DNA of 64,000 nt from Streptomyces fradiae (GTDB taxonomy: Bacteria > Actinomycetota > Actinomycetes > Streptomycetales > Streptomycetaceae). Positions 16,958 through 25,065 of this stretch are shown one piece after another (positions within the stretch are counted from its first letter, which is position 1; each line of letters starts with the position of its first letter). The DNA is taken from positions 4,154,001-4,218,000 of the forward strand of contig NZ_CP065958.1 of assembly GCF_041270065.1 (NCBI RefSeq). Reading direction: 5' to 3'. The position numbers and the translations under genes are program-made. The notes under the pieces were generated by a model. That model made no database searches and was not told where the DNA came from. It saw nothing but the letters and a program-made list of their open reading frames with translations.

Positions 16958-16973
16958 ACGCCCTGCTGGGCGC

Positions 16974-17032
16974 TGGCGGAGGATACGAGATTCGAACTTG
17001 CGAGGGGTTGTCCAAACGTGCGTTCCAGTGTC
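16974..17032 (-). repeat. Degenerate 3' half of tRNA-Ser (probable att site)
   Basis: From 16974 the sequence equals the 3' end of the intact tRNA-Ser at 20971 (CCA end, acceptor strand and T-arm): the first 25 or so bases are identical, then the variable arm is partly conserved (GAGGGGTTG) and similarity fades around the anticodon stem. Both copies have the same orientation. A partial tRNA 3' end in direct repeat with a complete tRNA is the standard footprint of integration by a tyrosine-recombinase element. Confidence 0.75.
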
Positions 17033-17092
17033 GATGCCTGGGCACTCGGACTGCTGCCTCAGAGTGCCGTGGCCACTGGCGCACCCAGGACA

Positions 17093-18640
17093 TCATTGGG
17101 CGCCTTCGTCCCTGGGCAGCGCGTGGCGGACTCGGTGGTGCGCGAGGTGCTCCCTGCTGACCCGGTGATTGTCGGTTTCACGGAGATGGCCGAGCACTGT
17201 GCTGTCCGCCCGGTTCACGACGCTCAGGTCGTCGTTGATGATCAGCATGCCCTGGTCAAGGAGCACGTGGTGATTGGGGCAAAGACAGAGCACGTTCTCA
17301 ACCGCGTCCGGACCGTCGTAAGGCAATCCCAGCGGGCGGATGTGCGCTGCCTCGGCGTACGCGCCCGTCGCACCCTGGAGACGGATGCCGCACACCTGAC
17401 ATGTGTAGTCGTGAATGCGCTTGACGAGGTTCGCGATTGCGGTGCTTCGTACGATGCGCTGTACCGAGGACATCGACCGGGGGCGATTGCTGCGCTCGCG
17501 CGCTTTCGCCGTCGGCGTGGGCGCCGGCTGGGCTGCCTCGCGTTGCTCCACTGCTGCGAGCTGGACGAGGCGGAAGCGCCATACCCTGTAGCCGTGTGCG
17601 CCTTGCTCGGACCAGTAGTCCTCGACTCTGTACAGCCCGTCATATCGGTACGCCCCGGCATGTGGTCCCATCGTGATCCGACGGGTCACCCGAACAGGGA
17701 GGCCCGTGGCGGCACTTGTCGAGAGAGCGGCGTTTCCCCGAGTCAGTTCCTGATCGTGCGTCTGGCGGCCAGTCAGTGGGTCCAGAGCGCCCTCGCCGGT
17801 GTAGATGATCACGTCGCCATGGTCGTCATCCGGGTGAGAGGCAGCGATTACGACTGATTCCGCGCCCCGGTACCTACTGCCGGCGATACCGGCTATGGGC
17901 TGCCGGTGCACGCCGGCCTGGGTCAGCGCTCGCCGGTTGTCGAACCGTTGCCCGAGGTGAACTCCTGGCACGGCGCCGAAGCCATCGAAAAGTGGGGTGT
18001 CCGAGGTGACTGGTTGCCCCCCAGGCAGCGCTTTTGCCAACTGCCGGACCCGTGTCCGTTCCTCCTTGCGGGCCGTGCGTGCCCGGAAGAGCGCCTCGCC
18101 GACCAATGCTTCGCGGATCGACGGCGATGCGGGCTCACTGTCACCTCGCACAGCCGAAAGCCCGTCGAAGAGTTCTCGAAGACGCGCGGCATTCGGTAGC
18201 GTCCGGCCTTCCAAGTAGGAATCGAGGGTTCGTGCGCTCAGGCCACAGTGCCGTGCCACCCTTTCGGTCGAGTGACCGCCGCACTCCTGCCACACCACGC
18301 GCAACTGCTCCGAGAAATCTTCCTCTTCGGGTGTTCGGCGTGCCGTGGCGGCCCCCTTCCGTCGTGCGACCTCGGCCAAAGACTCCTCAGTGGTACGACG
18401 CCGTTCGCGCCAGCGCTGGAGTTCCGCCTCCCCGCCGGCAGTCCAGGCTCCGATCATGGTGTCCAAGGTCTGGACGCTTGGCAGGCGACTGCCGTTCAGG
18501 GCCGCGTAGACAGCCGTCCGTGACGCGCCTCGGATCACCGCCATTTCGACAGTGCCCTGCGTCCGTTCCCTGACGTCGCGAAGGGCGCGAGCGAAGGACA
18601 CCAGGGGGCCGTCCCCGCTCAGCGGCAGCCTTCGAGGCAC
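17093..18640 (-). CDS. Modification-dependent restriction endonuclease (HTH-SRA-HNH)
   Basis: 515 residues. Residues about 12-62 and 110-160 look like two Cro/XRE-type helix-turn-helix units (RGASRTAVYAALNGSRLPSV; CGLSARTLDSYLEGRTLPN). Residues 221-362 are an SRA/YDG domain (FGAVPGVHLGQRFDNRRAL, YDG at 333-335, VEDYW), which flips out modified cytosine. The C-terminus is an HNH nuclease: C414-x2-C417, AAH433IRPL, N449, C454PNHH458. SRA-HNH proteins are type IV, methylation-dependent restriction enzymes. The N-terminal HTH pair is unusual. Start GTG 18640; no good ribosome site. Two operator-like dyads lie just upstream. Confidence 0.88.
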   Translation of the reverse strand: MPRRLPLSGDGPLVSFARALRDVRERTQGTVEMAVIRGASRTAVYAALNGSRLPSVQTLDTMIGAWTAGGEAELQRWRERRRTTEESLAEVARRKGAATARRTPEEEDFSEQLRVVWQECGGHSTERVARHCGLSARTLDSYLEGRTLPNAARLRELFDGLSAVRGDSEPASPSIREALVGEALFRARTARKEERTRVRQLAKALPGGQPVTSDTPLFDGFGAVPGVHLGQRFDNRRALTQAGVHRQPIAGIAGSRYRGAESVVIAASHPDDDHGDVIIYTGEGALDPLTGRQTHDQELTRGNAALSTSAATGLPVRVTRRITMGPHAGAYRYDGLYRVEDYWSEQGAHGYRVWRFRLVQLAAVEQREAAQPAPTPTAKARERSNRPRSMSSVQRIVRSTAIANLVKRIHDYTCQVCGIRLQGATGAYAEAAHIRPLGLPYDGPDAVENVLCLCPNHHVLLDQGMLIINDDLSVVNRADSTVLGHLRETDNHRVSREHLAHHRVRHALPRDEGAQ

Positions 18641-18649
18641 ATTTTCACG

Positions 18650-18696
18650 GTGATTCGCATCACACTTTCCTCTCTCTCGCGCGTGATGCAGCTCAC
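18650..18696. promoter_or_regulatory. Paired operator-like dyads GTGAT-N5-TCAC
   Basis: GTGATTCGCATCAC (18650-18663) and GTGATGCAGCTCAC (18683-18696) share GTGAT-N5-TCAC and start 33 bp apart, about three helix turns, so they lie on one face. The first is centred about 16 bp before the GTG of the HTH-SRA-HNH gene. The gene product carries helix-turn-helix units, so autoregulation is a plausible reading. Confidence 0.5.
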
Positions 18697-18832
18697 ATTC
18701 AGTGTCCGTCTAGGGCCCCTGAGCTGCCAAAACTTGAGACTACATGAGTCCCGCGGAGTTTTCTGCGGGATTCCCGCTTGTGGAGGTCTGCGATCGTTGC
18801 GTCACCGGCTGAGCCGTAGCTCCGCAAAGAGC

Positions 18833-18862
18833 GACGGCTCCCTGCGCCAACAGGAAGCCGTC
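18833..18862 (+). terminator. Hairpin upstream of the small membrane gene
   Basis: Arms of 12 bp (18833-18844 and 18851-18862, one G-T pair) enclose a 6-base loop. It lies 40 bp before the small membrane-protein gene. There is no U-tract; it may be a leader hairpin or an end for transcripts from either side. Confidence 0.4.
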
Positions 18863-18901
18863 ATTGCGCGTAGCCCCCATCGACAACCTACGGAGAACTA
18901 C

Positions 18902-19210
18902 ATGCTCGAGGGTACGGGGAGTGTTGTGTCTGGTGTATCCGCTCAGGCGGTGGATGGTGCTGTGCCTCCCAGGCGCGGCTCACGCTGGCTTGCGCCGGCG
19001 AGCGTGGCGGCGACCAGCGCGGGCCCCTTGGCGGCGGCCTTTCAGGGAAGTGAGACGATCGCTGTCATTTCGGCGGCGCCGGGCCTCGTCCTGGGTTCGT
19101 TGTTCTTCTTCGGGGTGGTCTGCCCAGCGGTGTGGTCGAGGAAGGCTCAGCGTCAGAAGGCGGCCTTGAACGTGATGAATTCGCTACTTGGGCGAACCTC
19201 TCGGAAGTGA
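18902..19210 (+). CDS. Small membrane protein, unknown function
   Basis: 102 residues from ATG 18902, preceded by ACGGAG with usable spacing. Two hydrophobic segments (about residues 30-48 and 55-75, SAAPGLVLGSLFFFGVVCPA) and a basic C-terminus (WSRKAQRQKAALNVMNSLLG) suggest a two-pass inner-membrane protein. An open frame extends upstream to 18650 but covers the operator region. Not recognised. It lies between the restriction gene and the frameshifted ATPase. Confidence 0.55.
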   Translation: MLEGTGSVVSGVSAQAVDGAVPPRRGSRWLAPASVAATSAGPLAAAFQGSETIAVISAAPGLVLGSLFFFGVVCPAVWSRKAQRQKAALNVMNSLLGRTSRK

Positions 19211-19341
19211 TCGAGGCCAAGGGCAGGCGGTTGATGGGTGTTGCGGCTCCAGAGGACCGCGGCGCCCATCCTTGGGCCAAGCCTGGCTCGCCGGAGAGAG
19301 GGTCGTGTAGAGGCGGCAACGGGGGCGGATGAGGGCATGGG

Positions 19342-20797
19342 TCAGATCTGGCCGTAGAGGGCTGCCAGGTCGATCAGCTGCACGCTGGGGTCGGCCTCGG
19401 CGATGGCGCGTGCCTTGTCGTTGAAGCCGGCTCCGCTGAAGCAGACGAGCCGGGTGCTGGTGGTGTCGTAGCGGGCCTGCCAGGGTGATGAGGCCGCGGA
19501 TGTGCCGGAGGCGTTCGATGTGGGCAGCGCCCATGGTGTCGTTCCACTTGGCCTCTCCGATGGCCAGGAGTGGTGGCTTGACGCCATCCGCGATTCCGGC
19601 GACTGCCACGTCGACCTCATAGCCGGTGCGGGCCCTGGAGTCGTGGACGACACCGTGTCCCACGTGGGCGGGCAGACCGCCCAGAAGCTCGGGGTCGGCG
19701 TGATGTAGCGCCCAGTCACGGCAGACCTGCTCGAAATGGGGTCCGAGGACGTTGCTGACGAATCGGCGACGGCTGGCCTGCCAGACCCGGGCCGCGTTGC
19801 CGGGGCGTTCGAGCTGGTCCCATACCGGGCGCATGATGGCGTGGTAGAAGCCGATCAGTGGCTCGGCGATGCGGTATGTAGGGCGGTTGTCGCGAAAGGC
19901 GTCCGCGTCGCGATGTAGCAGTCCTGCGTCTTCCAGCACGTTGATGGGGTGCGCGATGTCGGTCGCCTTGCGTTCCAAGTAGCCGGCCATGCCCCCGCGG
20001 GTGGCGTTGCCGTCGGCGACGGCGGCCAGGACGGAAAGGTACAGGGAGGTGTCCCGGAGGTCGGGTTCTTCGGCAAGCAGGTAGCGGGCCTCGCGGAACA
20101 GCGGGGTCTCGGGATTGAGCACGGTGCGGACCACCCAGTCGTCGAAGTCGTCCGGCCCCGTGGGTGCGTCCCCACGTGCGAACTCGCGACGGTAGGCAGG
20201 AGTGCCGCCCACGATCGCGTTCACTTTCATGGCCAGGTGGGGGTCGGCGATGCCCCAGAAGTCGGCGGCGAGGCGGTGGTCGAGGGGGCGGACGACCAGT
20301 TCCAGCCCGGCCCGTCCGCGCAGTGGGGCGCTGCCCGACAGCAGTCGACCCATGAAGGACAGCGCCGAGCCGCACAGCAGCAGCCGAGTACGGGAGCCGG
20401 TGCGCTGGTCACGCAGCGGCCGCAACGCCTCTTGGATGATCGAGGGCAGCTCAGGGTTGGCCTTGGCGAGGTAAGGGAACTCGTCGATCACCACGGGGAC
20501 GGGCCGCTCTGCGCCGAGCGCGAGTAGTGCGTCGACGGCTTCTGCCCAATTGGCGAAGTGGAACGGGCTGGCGGGGTGGACGTGCGCGGTCAGCGCTGCG
20601 CTGATCCGCCGTAGCGACTCGGCATCGGCAGCCTCGGTCGCACCGAAGTAGAACCCTCCGGCGGCGCGGCAGGCGGCATCCAGCAGGAACGTCTTGCCCT
20701 GGCGGCGGCGCCCAGAAACCACGCCCAGAGTCGCTCCTGGCTGCGGATCGGTGATGAACCGGCTCAGCGCTGACCACTCGTAATCCCGGTCGAACAT
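19342..20797 (-). pseudogene. ATPase of the archaeal-ATPase/DUF234 type, frameshifted
   Basis: The N-terminal part has a P-loop (SGRRRQGKTFLLDAA, about residues 28-42) and Walker B (VPVVIDEFPYL), followed by LLLCGSALSFMGRLLSG typical of this AAA/STAND family. The C-terminal part has a nuclease-like D...E-x-K pattern (GYEVDVAVAG, AIGEAKW). After HIRGLITLAG (about 19480-19490) the frame is wrong; the family ending TRLVCFSGAGFNDKARAIAE through DLAALYGQI is read one base over and stops at 19342. A single-base indel therefore breaks the last 44 residues; uncorrected, the frame runs on to 19184. Either recent decay or a base-call error. Confidence 0.75.
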
Positions 20798-20930
20798 CTC
20801 GGCAGGCTTACGAGGGCTCCAGAAATAGAAGTACGCCTACATAAAACATACTCCTGGTTCTGCGCCGGAAGTGTGCATCCGTCGGCCCCGAGGTCCGCAG
20901 CAGATGAGACCGAAACTGAGACCAGGGCAT

Positions 20931-20969
20931 GCCGAAGGCCCGGACCACTCAGTGGTCCGGGCCTTCGGC
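20931..20969. terminator. Terminator hairpin after tRNA-Ser
   Basis: Perfect 19-bp arms (20931-20949 and 20951-20969) sit directly beyond the CCA end of tRNA-Ser. The effective loop is a few bases around 20950. Confidence 0.8.
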
Positions 20970-20970
20970 C

Positions 20971-21058
20971 TGGCGGAGGATACGAGATTCGAACTCGTGA
21001 GGGGTTGCCCCCAACACGCTTTCCAAGCGTGCGCCCTAGGCCTCTAGGCGAATCCTCC
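20971..21058 (-). tRNA. tRNA-Ser(GGA)
   Basis: Class II tRNA with acceptor GGAGGAT/ATCCTCC, discriminator G and encoded CCA (20971-20973). The anticodon stem CACGC/GCGTG holds loop TTGGAAA, anticodon GGA. The long variable arm (TTGGGGGCAACCCCTCAC) and T-arm GTTCGAATC are intact. It is the complete copy of the pair that borders the island. Confidence 0.95.
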
Positions 21059-21108
21059 GTGGAGAACATTACATGACCGGGAGGGGTGCTCGCGCACATG
21101 ATCTGGAG

Positions 21109-21178
21109 CGGGGGGTGGGGGGAAGGGTGCAGGTCGGGGAGTGGGGGAGGGTGGGGGACGGGTGGGGGTGGGGATCGG
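21109..21178 (+). other. G-run-rich tract upstream of the SRP RNA
   Basis: The plus strand carries more than ten runs of three or more G separated by 1-4 bases, which is a strong G-quadruplex pattern. It occupies the place where the promoter of the SRP RNA should be, between tRNA-Ser and ffs. Confidence 0.6.
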
Positions 21179-21186
21179 GTACTCTG

Positions 21187-21280
21187 GGCGGAGCCCCTCA
21201 CGTGGCGCTATCTGACTGAACTCCCCCAGGGCCGGAAGGCAGCAAGGGTAGGTCGGCTCTGGCGGGTGCGTGGGGGGCGC
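21187..21280 (+). ncRNA. ffs: Small signal recognition particle RNA (4.5S-like)
   Basis: The conserved apical motif GGCCGGAAGGCAGCAAGGGT (21230-21249 region) is the Ffh-binding helix 8 with the GGAA tetraloop and asymmetric loop. The flanks GAGCCCCTCACG and CGTGGGGGGC pair to close the long hairpin. It works with Ffh and FtsY in co-translational membrane targeting. Lying directly before dnaX is its usual place in Streptomyces. Ends are set from the pairing and may be off by several bases. Confidence 0.9.
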
Positions 21281-21365
21281 TTGCGTTTCCGGGCGGGGGC
21301 CGGACACGGGGCCCGGGCCGGAGGTGGCCGGGCGGGCGATTGTTCTCGGGTTGTCAGTGGGCGCC

Positions 21366-21371
21366 TATAAC
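21366..21371 (+). promoter_or_regulatory. -10 element of dnaX
   Basis: TATAAC lies 9 bp before the GTG at 21381 and no ribosome site intervenes, so the dnaX mRNA is probably leaderless or nearly so. The -35 is weak (TTCTCG, 17 bp upstream). Confidence 0.45.
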
Positions 21372-21380
21372 CTCGTATAC

Positions 21381-23474
21381 GTGTCGTCTCTCGCGCTGTA
21401 CCGCCGCTACCGCCCCGAGTCCTTCGCCGAGGTCATCGGGCAGGAGCATGTCACCGACCCGCTGCAGCAGGCGCTGCGGAACAACCGGGTCAATCACGCG
21501 TACCTGTTCAGCGGGCCGCGCGGCTGTGGCAAGACGACCAGTGCGCGCATCCTGGCGCGCTGTCTGAACTGTGAGAAGGGTCCCACCCCGACGCCGTGCG
21601 GGGAGTGCCAGTCGTGCCGGGACCTCGCGCGCAACGGGCCGGGGTCGATCGACGTCATCGAGATCGACGCGGCCTCGCACGGTGGTGTGGACGACGCCCG
21701 TGACCTGCGCGAGAAGGCGTTCTTCGGGCCGGCGTCCAGTCGCTACAAGATCTACATCATCGACGAGGCGCACATGGTCACCTCGGCGGGCTTCAACGCC
21801 CTGCTGAAGGTGGTCGAGGAGCCGCCGGAGCACCTCAAGTTCATCTTCGCGACGACCGAGCCCGAGAAGGTCATCGGGACGATCCGCTCGCGCACCCACC
21901 ACTACCCCTTCCGGCTCGTGCCGCCCGGCACCCTGCGGGAGTACCTGGGCGAGGTCTGCGGTCGCGAGGGCATCCCGGTCGAGGACGGGGTGCTGCCGCT
22001 GGTGGTCCGCGCCGGCGCCGGGTCGGTGCGTGACTCGATGTCCGTGATGGACCAGCTGCTCGCCGGCGCCGCCGACGACGGTGTGACGTATGCCATGGCC
22101 ACGTCCCTCCTCGGTTATACGGACGGGTCGCTGCTCGACTCGGTGGTGGACGCGTTCGCCGCCGGGGACGGGGCCGCGGCCTTCGAGGTCGTGGACCGGG
22201 TGATCGAGGGCGGCAACGACCCGCGGCGCTTCGTCGCGGATCTGTTGGAGCGGTTGCGCGACCTGGTGATCCTGGCCGCCGTGCCGGACGCCGCCGAGAA
22301 GGGCCTCGTCGACGCGCCCGTCGACGTCATCGAGCGGATGCAGGCGCAGGCCTCCGTGTTCGGCGCCGCCGAGCTCAGCCGGGCGGCGGACCTGGTGAAC
22401 GCGGGTCTGACCGAGATGCGCGGCGCGACCTCGCCGCGGCTCCAGCTGGAGCTGATCTGCGCGCGCGTGCTGCTGCCCGCCGCCTTCGACGACGAGCGGT
22501 CGATGCAGGCGCGCCTCGACCGGCTGGAGCGCGGGGTCGCCGCCGCGCCGCCCGCCGCCGTCTTCACGACCACCTCGCCCGCGCCGCAGATGGGGTACGT
22601 GCCGACGGCGGAGGCCCATGTCCCGCCGCCCGCCCCCGCCCCTGCCCCGCAGGCCCCCGCCCCTGCCCCGGCACCCGCACCCGTACAGCAGCAGCCGCAA
22701 CAGCAGCCCCAGCCCGGGGCCTGGCCCGGAGCCGCCCGCCCCGGTGGCGGTGCCGCACCCGGCGCCTGGCCCGGAGCCGCACCCGCGGCGCCCGCCCCGC
22801 AGGCACAGGCCCCCGCTCCCCAGCAGGCCCCGGCGCCGCAGGGCGCCGCGCCCTCCGGGGACATGGCGGCCGGCGCCGCCCAGGTGCGGAACATGTGGCC
22901 GCAGATCCTGGAGGCGGTCAAGAACCGGCGCCGCTTCACCTGGATCCTGCTCTCGCAGAACGCGCAGGTCGCGGGCTTCGACGGCACCACCGTCCAGCTC
23001 GGCTTCCTCAACGCGGGCGCCCGGGACAACTTCGCGAGCAGCGGCAGCGAGGACGTCCTGAAGGCGGCCCTGGCCGAGCAGTTCAACGTGCACTGGAAGA
23101 TCGAGGCGATCATCGACCCCTCGGGCGGCGCCAATCCGCCGCCCGCCGCCACCGGCTTCGGCGGTGGCCGCCCGTCCGCCCCGGCCCCGGTGCGCCCGCA
23201 GGCGCCCGCGCCCGCCCCCGTACAGGCTCCGCCGCCGATGCAGCAGGCCCCGCAGGCGGCGGCGCCCGGCCCCGCGTCCGTACCGTCGGCTCCGCAGCCC
23301 GCCCCGCAGGCGCCCGCGCCCGCTCACGTACCCCAGGGACCGCCGCCGGTGGCGCCCGAGGACGACGTGCCGGAGGAGGACGATCCGGACCTCGTGGACT
23401 CCGCGCTGTCCGGGCACGAGCTGATCGTGCGCGAGCTCGGGGCCACCGTCCTGGAGGAATACACGAACGAGTAG
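21381..23474 (+). CDS. dnaX: DNA polymerase III subunit gamma/tau
   Basis: 697 residues; loads the sliding clamp at the replication fork. Residues 1-240 are the AAA+ core: LALYRRYRPESFAEVIGQEH, Walker A GPRGCGKT (45-52), zinc Cys C64, C73, C76, C79, Walker B IIDEAH, and sensor 1 FATTEPEKV. Domain III follows to about 380. Between about 400 and 515 and again after 600 it is Pro/Ala/Gln-rich disordered linker; between them lies a conserved block (NMWPQILEAVKNRRRFTWIL, about 512) that in tau binds the polymerase. The GTG at 21381 gives the normal VSSLALYRRYRP start. Confidence 0.96.
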   Translation: MSSLALYRRYRPESFAEVIGQEHVTDPLQQALRNNRVNHAYLFSGPRGCGKTTSARILARCLNCEKGPTPTPCGECQSCRDLARNGPGSIDVIEIDAASHGGVDDARDLREKAFFGPASSRYKIYIIDEAHMVTSAGFNALLKVVEEPPEHLKFIFATTEPEKVIGTIRSRTHHYPFRLVPPGTLREYLGEVCGREGIPVEDGVLPLVVRAGAGSVRDSMSVMDQLLAGAADDGVTYAMATSLLGYTDGSLLDSVVDAFAAGDGAAAFEVVDRVIEGGNDPRRFVADLLERLRDLVILAAVPDAAEKGLVDAPVDVIERMQAQASVFGAAELSRAADLVNAGLTEMRGATSPRLQLELICARVLLPAAFDDERSMQARLDRLERGVAAAPPAAVFTTTSPAPQMGYVPTAEAHVPPPAPAPAPQAPAPAPAPAPVQQQPQQQPQPGAWPGAARPGGGAAPGAWPGAAPAAPAPQAQAPAPQQAPAPQGAAPSGDMAAGAAQVRNMWPQILEAVKNRRRFTWILLSQNAQVAGFDGTTVQLGFLNAGARDNFASSGSEDVLKAALAEQFNVHWKIEAIIDPSGGANPPPAATGFGGGRPSAPAPVRPQAPAPAPVQAPPPMQQAPQAAAPGPASVPSAPQPAPQAPAPAHVPQGPPPVAPEDDVPEEDDPDLVDSALSGHELIVRELGATVLEEYTNE

Positions 23475-23522
23475 GAGCGTCTCGCTCAGCGGCCCGCACA
23501 AAGATCATGGTCAGCCGCGGGC

Positions 23523-23528
23523 TACCCT
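23523..23528 (+). promoter_or_regulatory. -10 element of purD
   Basis: TACCCT ends 7 bp before the GTG at 23536, with no ribosome site, so a leaderless purD transcript is likely. No good -35 is seen at 17-18 bp. Confidence 0.4.
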
Positions 23529-23535
23529 GGCTGGC

Positions 23536-24786
23536 GTGAAGGTCCTCGTCATCGGCGGCGGCGCCCGCGAACACGCCCTGTGCCGCTCCCTCTCCCTCGA
23601 TCCCGACGTCACCGCTCTGCACTGCGCGCCCGGCAACGCCGGCATCGCCGAGGTCGCCGAGCTGCACGCCGTCGACCAGCTCGACGGCGCCGCCGTCACG
23701 GCGCTCGCGACCGAGCTCGGTGCCGAGCTCGTCGTCGTCGGCCCGGAGGCCCCGCTCGTCGCGGGCGTCGCCGACGCCGTGCGCGCCGCCGGTATTCCGG
23801 TCTTCGGCCCCTCCCAGGAGGCGGCGCAGCTGGAGGGCTCCAAGGCCTTCGCCAAGGACGTCATGGCCGGCGCCGGCGTGCCCACCGCCCGCAGCTACGT
23901 CTGCACCACCCCCGCCGAGATCGACGAGGCGCTCGACGCCTTCGGCGCTCCGTACGTCGTCAAGGACGACGGTCTCGCGGCCGGCAAGGGCGTCGTGGTG
24001 ACCGAGGACATCGAGCAGGCCCGCGCCCACGCGCTCGCCTGCGACCGCGTGGTCATCGAGGAGTACCTCGACGGCCCCGAGGTCTCCCTCTTCGCCATCA
24101 CCGACGGCAGCACCGTCCTCCCGCTGCAGCCCGCGCAGGACTTCAAGCGCGCGCTCGACGGCGACGAGGGCCCGAACACCGGCGGCATGGGCGCCTACTC
24201 GCCGCTGCCGTGGGCCGACCCGAAGCTGGTCGACGAGGTCCTGCAGACCGTCCTCCAGCCGACCGTCGACGAGCTGCGCCGCCGCGGCACCCCGTTCTCC
24301 GGCCTCCTCTACGCGGGTCTGGCGATCACCGGCCGCGGCGTGCGGGTCATCGAGTTCAACGCGCGCTTCGGCGACCCCGAGACCCAGGTCGTGCTCGCCC
24401 GCCTGAAGACCCCGCTGGCCGGTGTCCTGCTGCACTCCGCCAACGGCACCCTCGCCGACCAGGCCCCGCTGGCCTGGCGCGACGAGGCCGCCGTGACCGT
24501 GGTCGTGGCCTCCCACAACTACCCGGGCACCCCGCGCACCGGCGACCCGATCGAGGGCCTGGCCGAGGTCGCGGAGCAGGACGCGCCGCACGCGTACGTG
24601 CTGCACGCGGGGACGAAGAAGGACGGCGACGCCGTCGTCAGCGCCGGCGGCCGGGTGCTCTCGGTGACCGCCACCGGTTCGGACCTGACCCAGGCCCGCG
24701 AGCGCGCCTACGCGGCGGTCGGCCGAATCCGTCTTGACGGCTCGCAGCACCGTACGGACATCGCCGAGAAGGCCGCCCGGGGCTGA
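23536..24786 (+). CDS. purD: Phosphoribosylamine-glycine ligase
   Basis: 416 residues, full length. GAR synthetase joins glycine to phosphoribosylamine with ATP, second step of IMP synthesis. Visible are the N-terminal [31 protein letters not shown], the ATP-grasp segment [30 protein letters not shown] and [14 protein letters not shown] (the PurD signature with metal-binding residues). Start is GTG 23536 as in relatives. It lies 61 bp after dnaX but has its own -10. Confidence 0.97.
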   Translation: MKVLVIGGGAREHALCRSLSLDPDVTALHCAPGNAGIAEVAELHAVDQLDGAAVTALATELGAELVVVGPEAPLVAGVADAVRAAGIPVFGPSQEAAQLEGSKAFAKDVMAGAGVPTARSYVCTTPAEIDEALDAFGAPYVVKDDGLAAGKGVVVTEDIEQARAHALACDRVVIEEYLDGPEVSLFAITDGSTVLPLQPAQDFKRALDGDEGPNTGGMGAYSPLPWADPKLVDEVLQTVLQPTVDELRRRGTPFSGLLYAGLAITGRGVRVIEFNARFGDPETQVVLARLKTPLAGVLLHSANGTLADQAPLAWRDEAAVTVVVASHNYPGTPRTGDPIEGLAEVAEQDAPHAYVLHAGTKKDGDAVVSAGGRVLSVTATGSDLTQARERAYAAVGRIRLDGSQHRTDIAEKAARG

Positions 24787-24818
24787 CGTCCCAGGCGCAC
24801 CGGCGCCTCACGGCGCCT

Positions 24819-24860
24819 CGGGGGCGCGGCGGCACAGTCAACCGCACCGCCGCGCCCCCG
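24819..24860 (+). terminator. Hairpin after purD
   Basis: Perfect 14-bp GC arms (24819-24832 and 24847-24860) with a 14-base loop, 33 bp after the purD stop. No U-tract, as is common in Streptomyces. A short CGGCGCCTC direct repeat precedes it. Confidence 0.6.
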
Positions 24861-25065
24861 TCATCACCTTTGCCCAAAGCCATTCCATCGAGTGACGGCT
24901 CGCCCATCCGGATGACGCCCGCCGAAGCCCCAACTAGGGTGCGGCGAAGGCATTCCGGCACTTGGCCCTCCGATCTTGCGATGTCAGTGGCGGGTGCCAC
25001 AGTGGGGGAGTGAGCAACACCGCCACGGGCCGAACGGGCCGTCCCGACCAGGGCAGGAGGGGGTG

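Larger units (their letters stand above)
16974..20970. mobile_element. Remnant of a tRNA-Ser-integrated genomic island
   Basis: The segment lies between the degenerate tRNA-Ser fragment and the intact tRNA-Ser(GGA), as direct repeats. It carries an HTH-SRA-HNH endonuclease, a small membrane protein and a frameshifted ATPase, and shows codon use less GC3-biased than the core. No integrase, excisionase or replication gene is left, so it is probably immobile. The CoiA-like and zinc-ribbon genes lie just outside the left repeat and could belong to an older or neighbouring insertion. Confidence 0.6.

Noticed and set aside
18650-18901. Upstream extension of the small membrane protein
   Set aside because: It would translate through the operator-like dyads and lacks a ribosome site; the ATG at 18902 has ACGGAG upstream.
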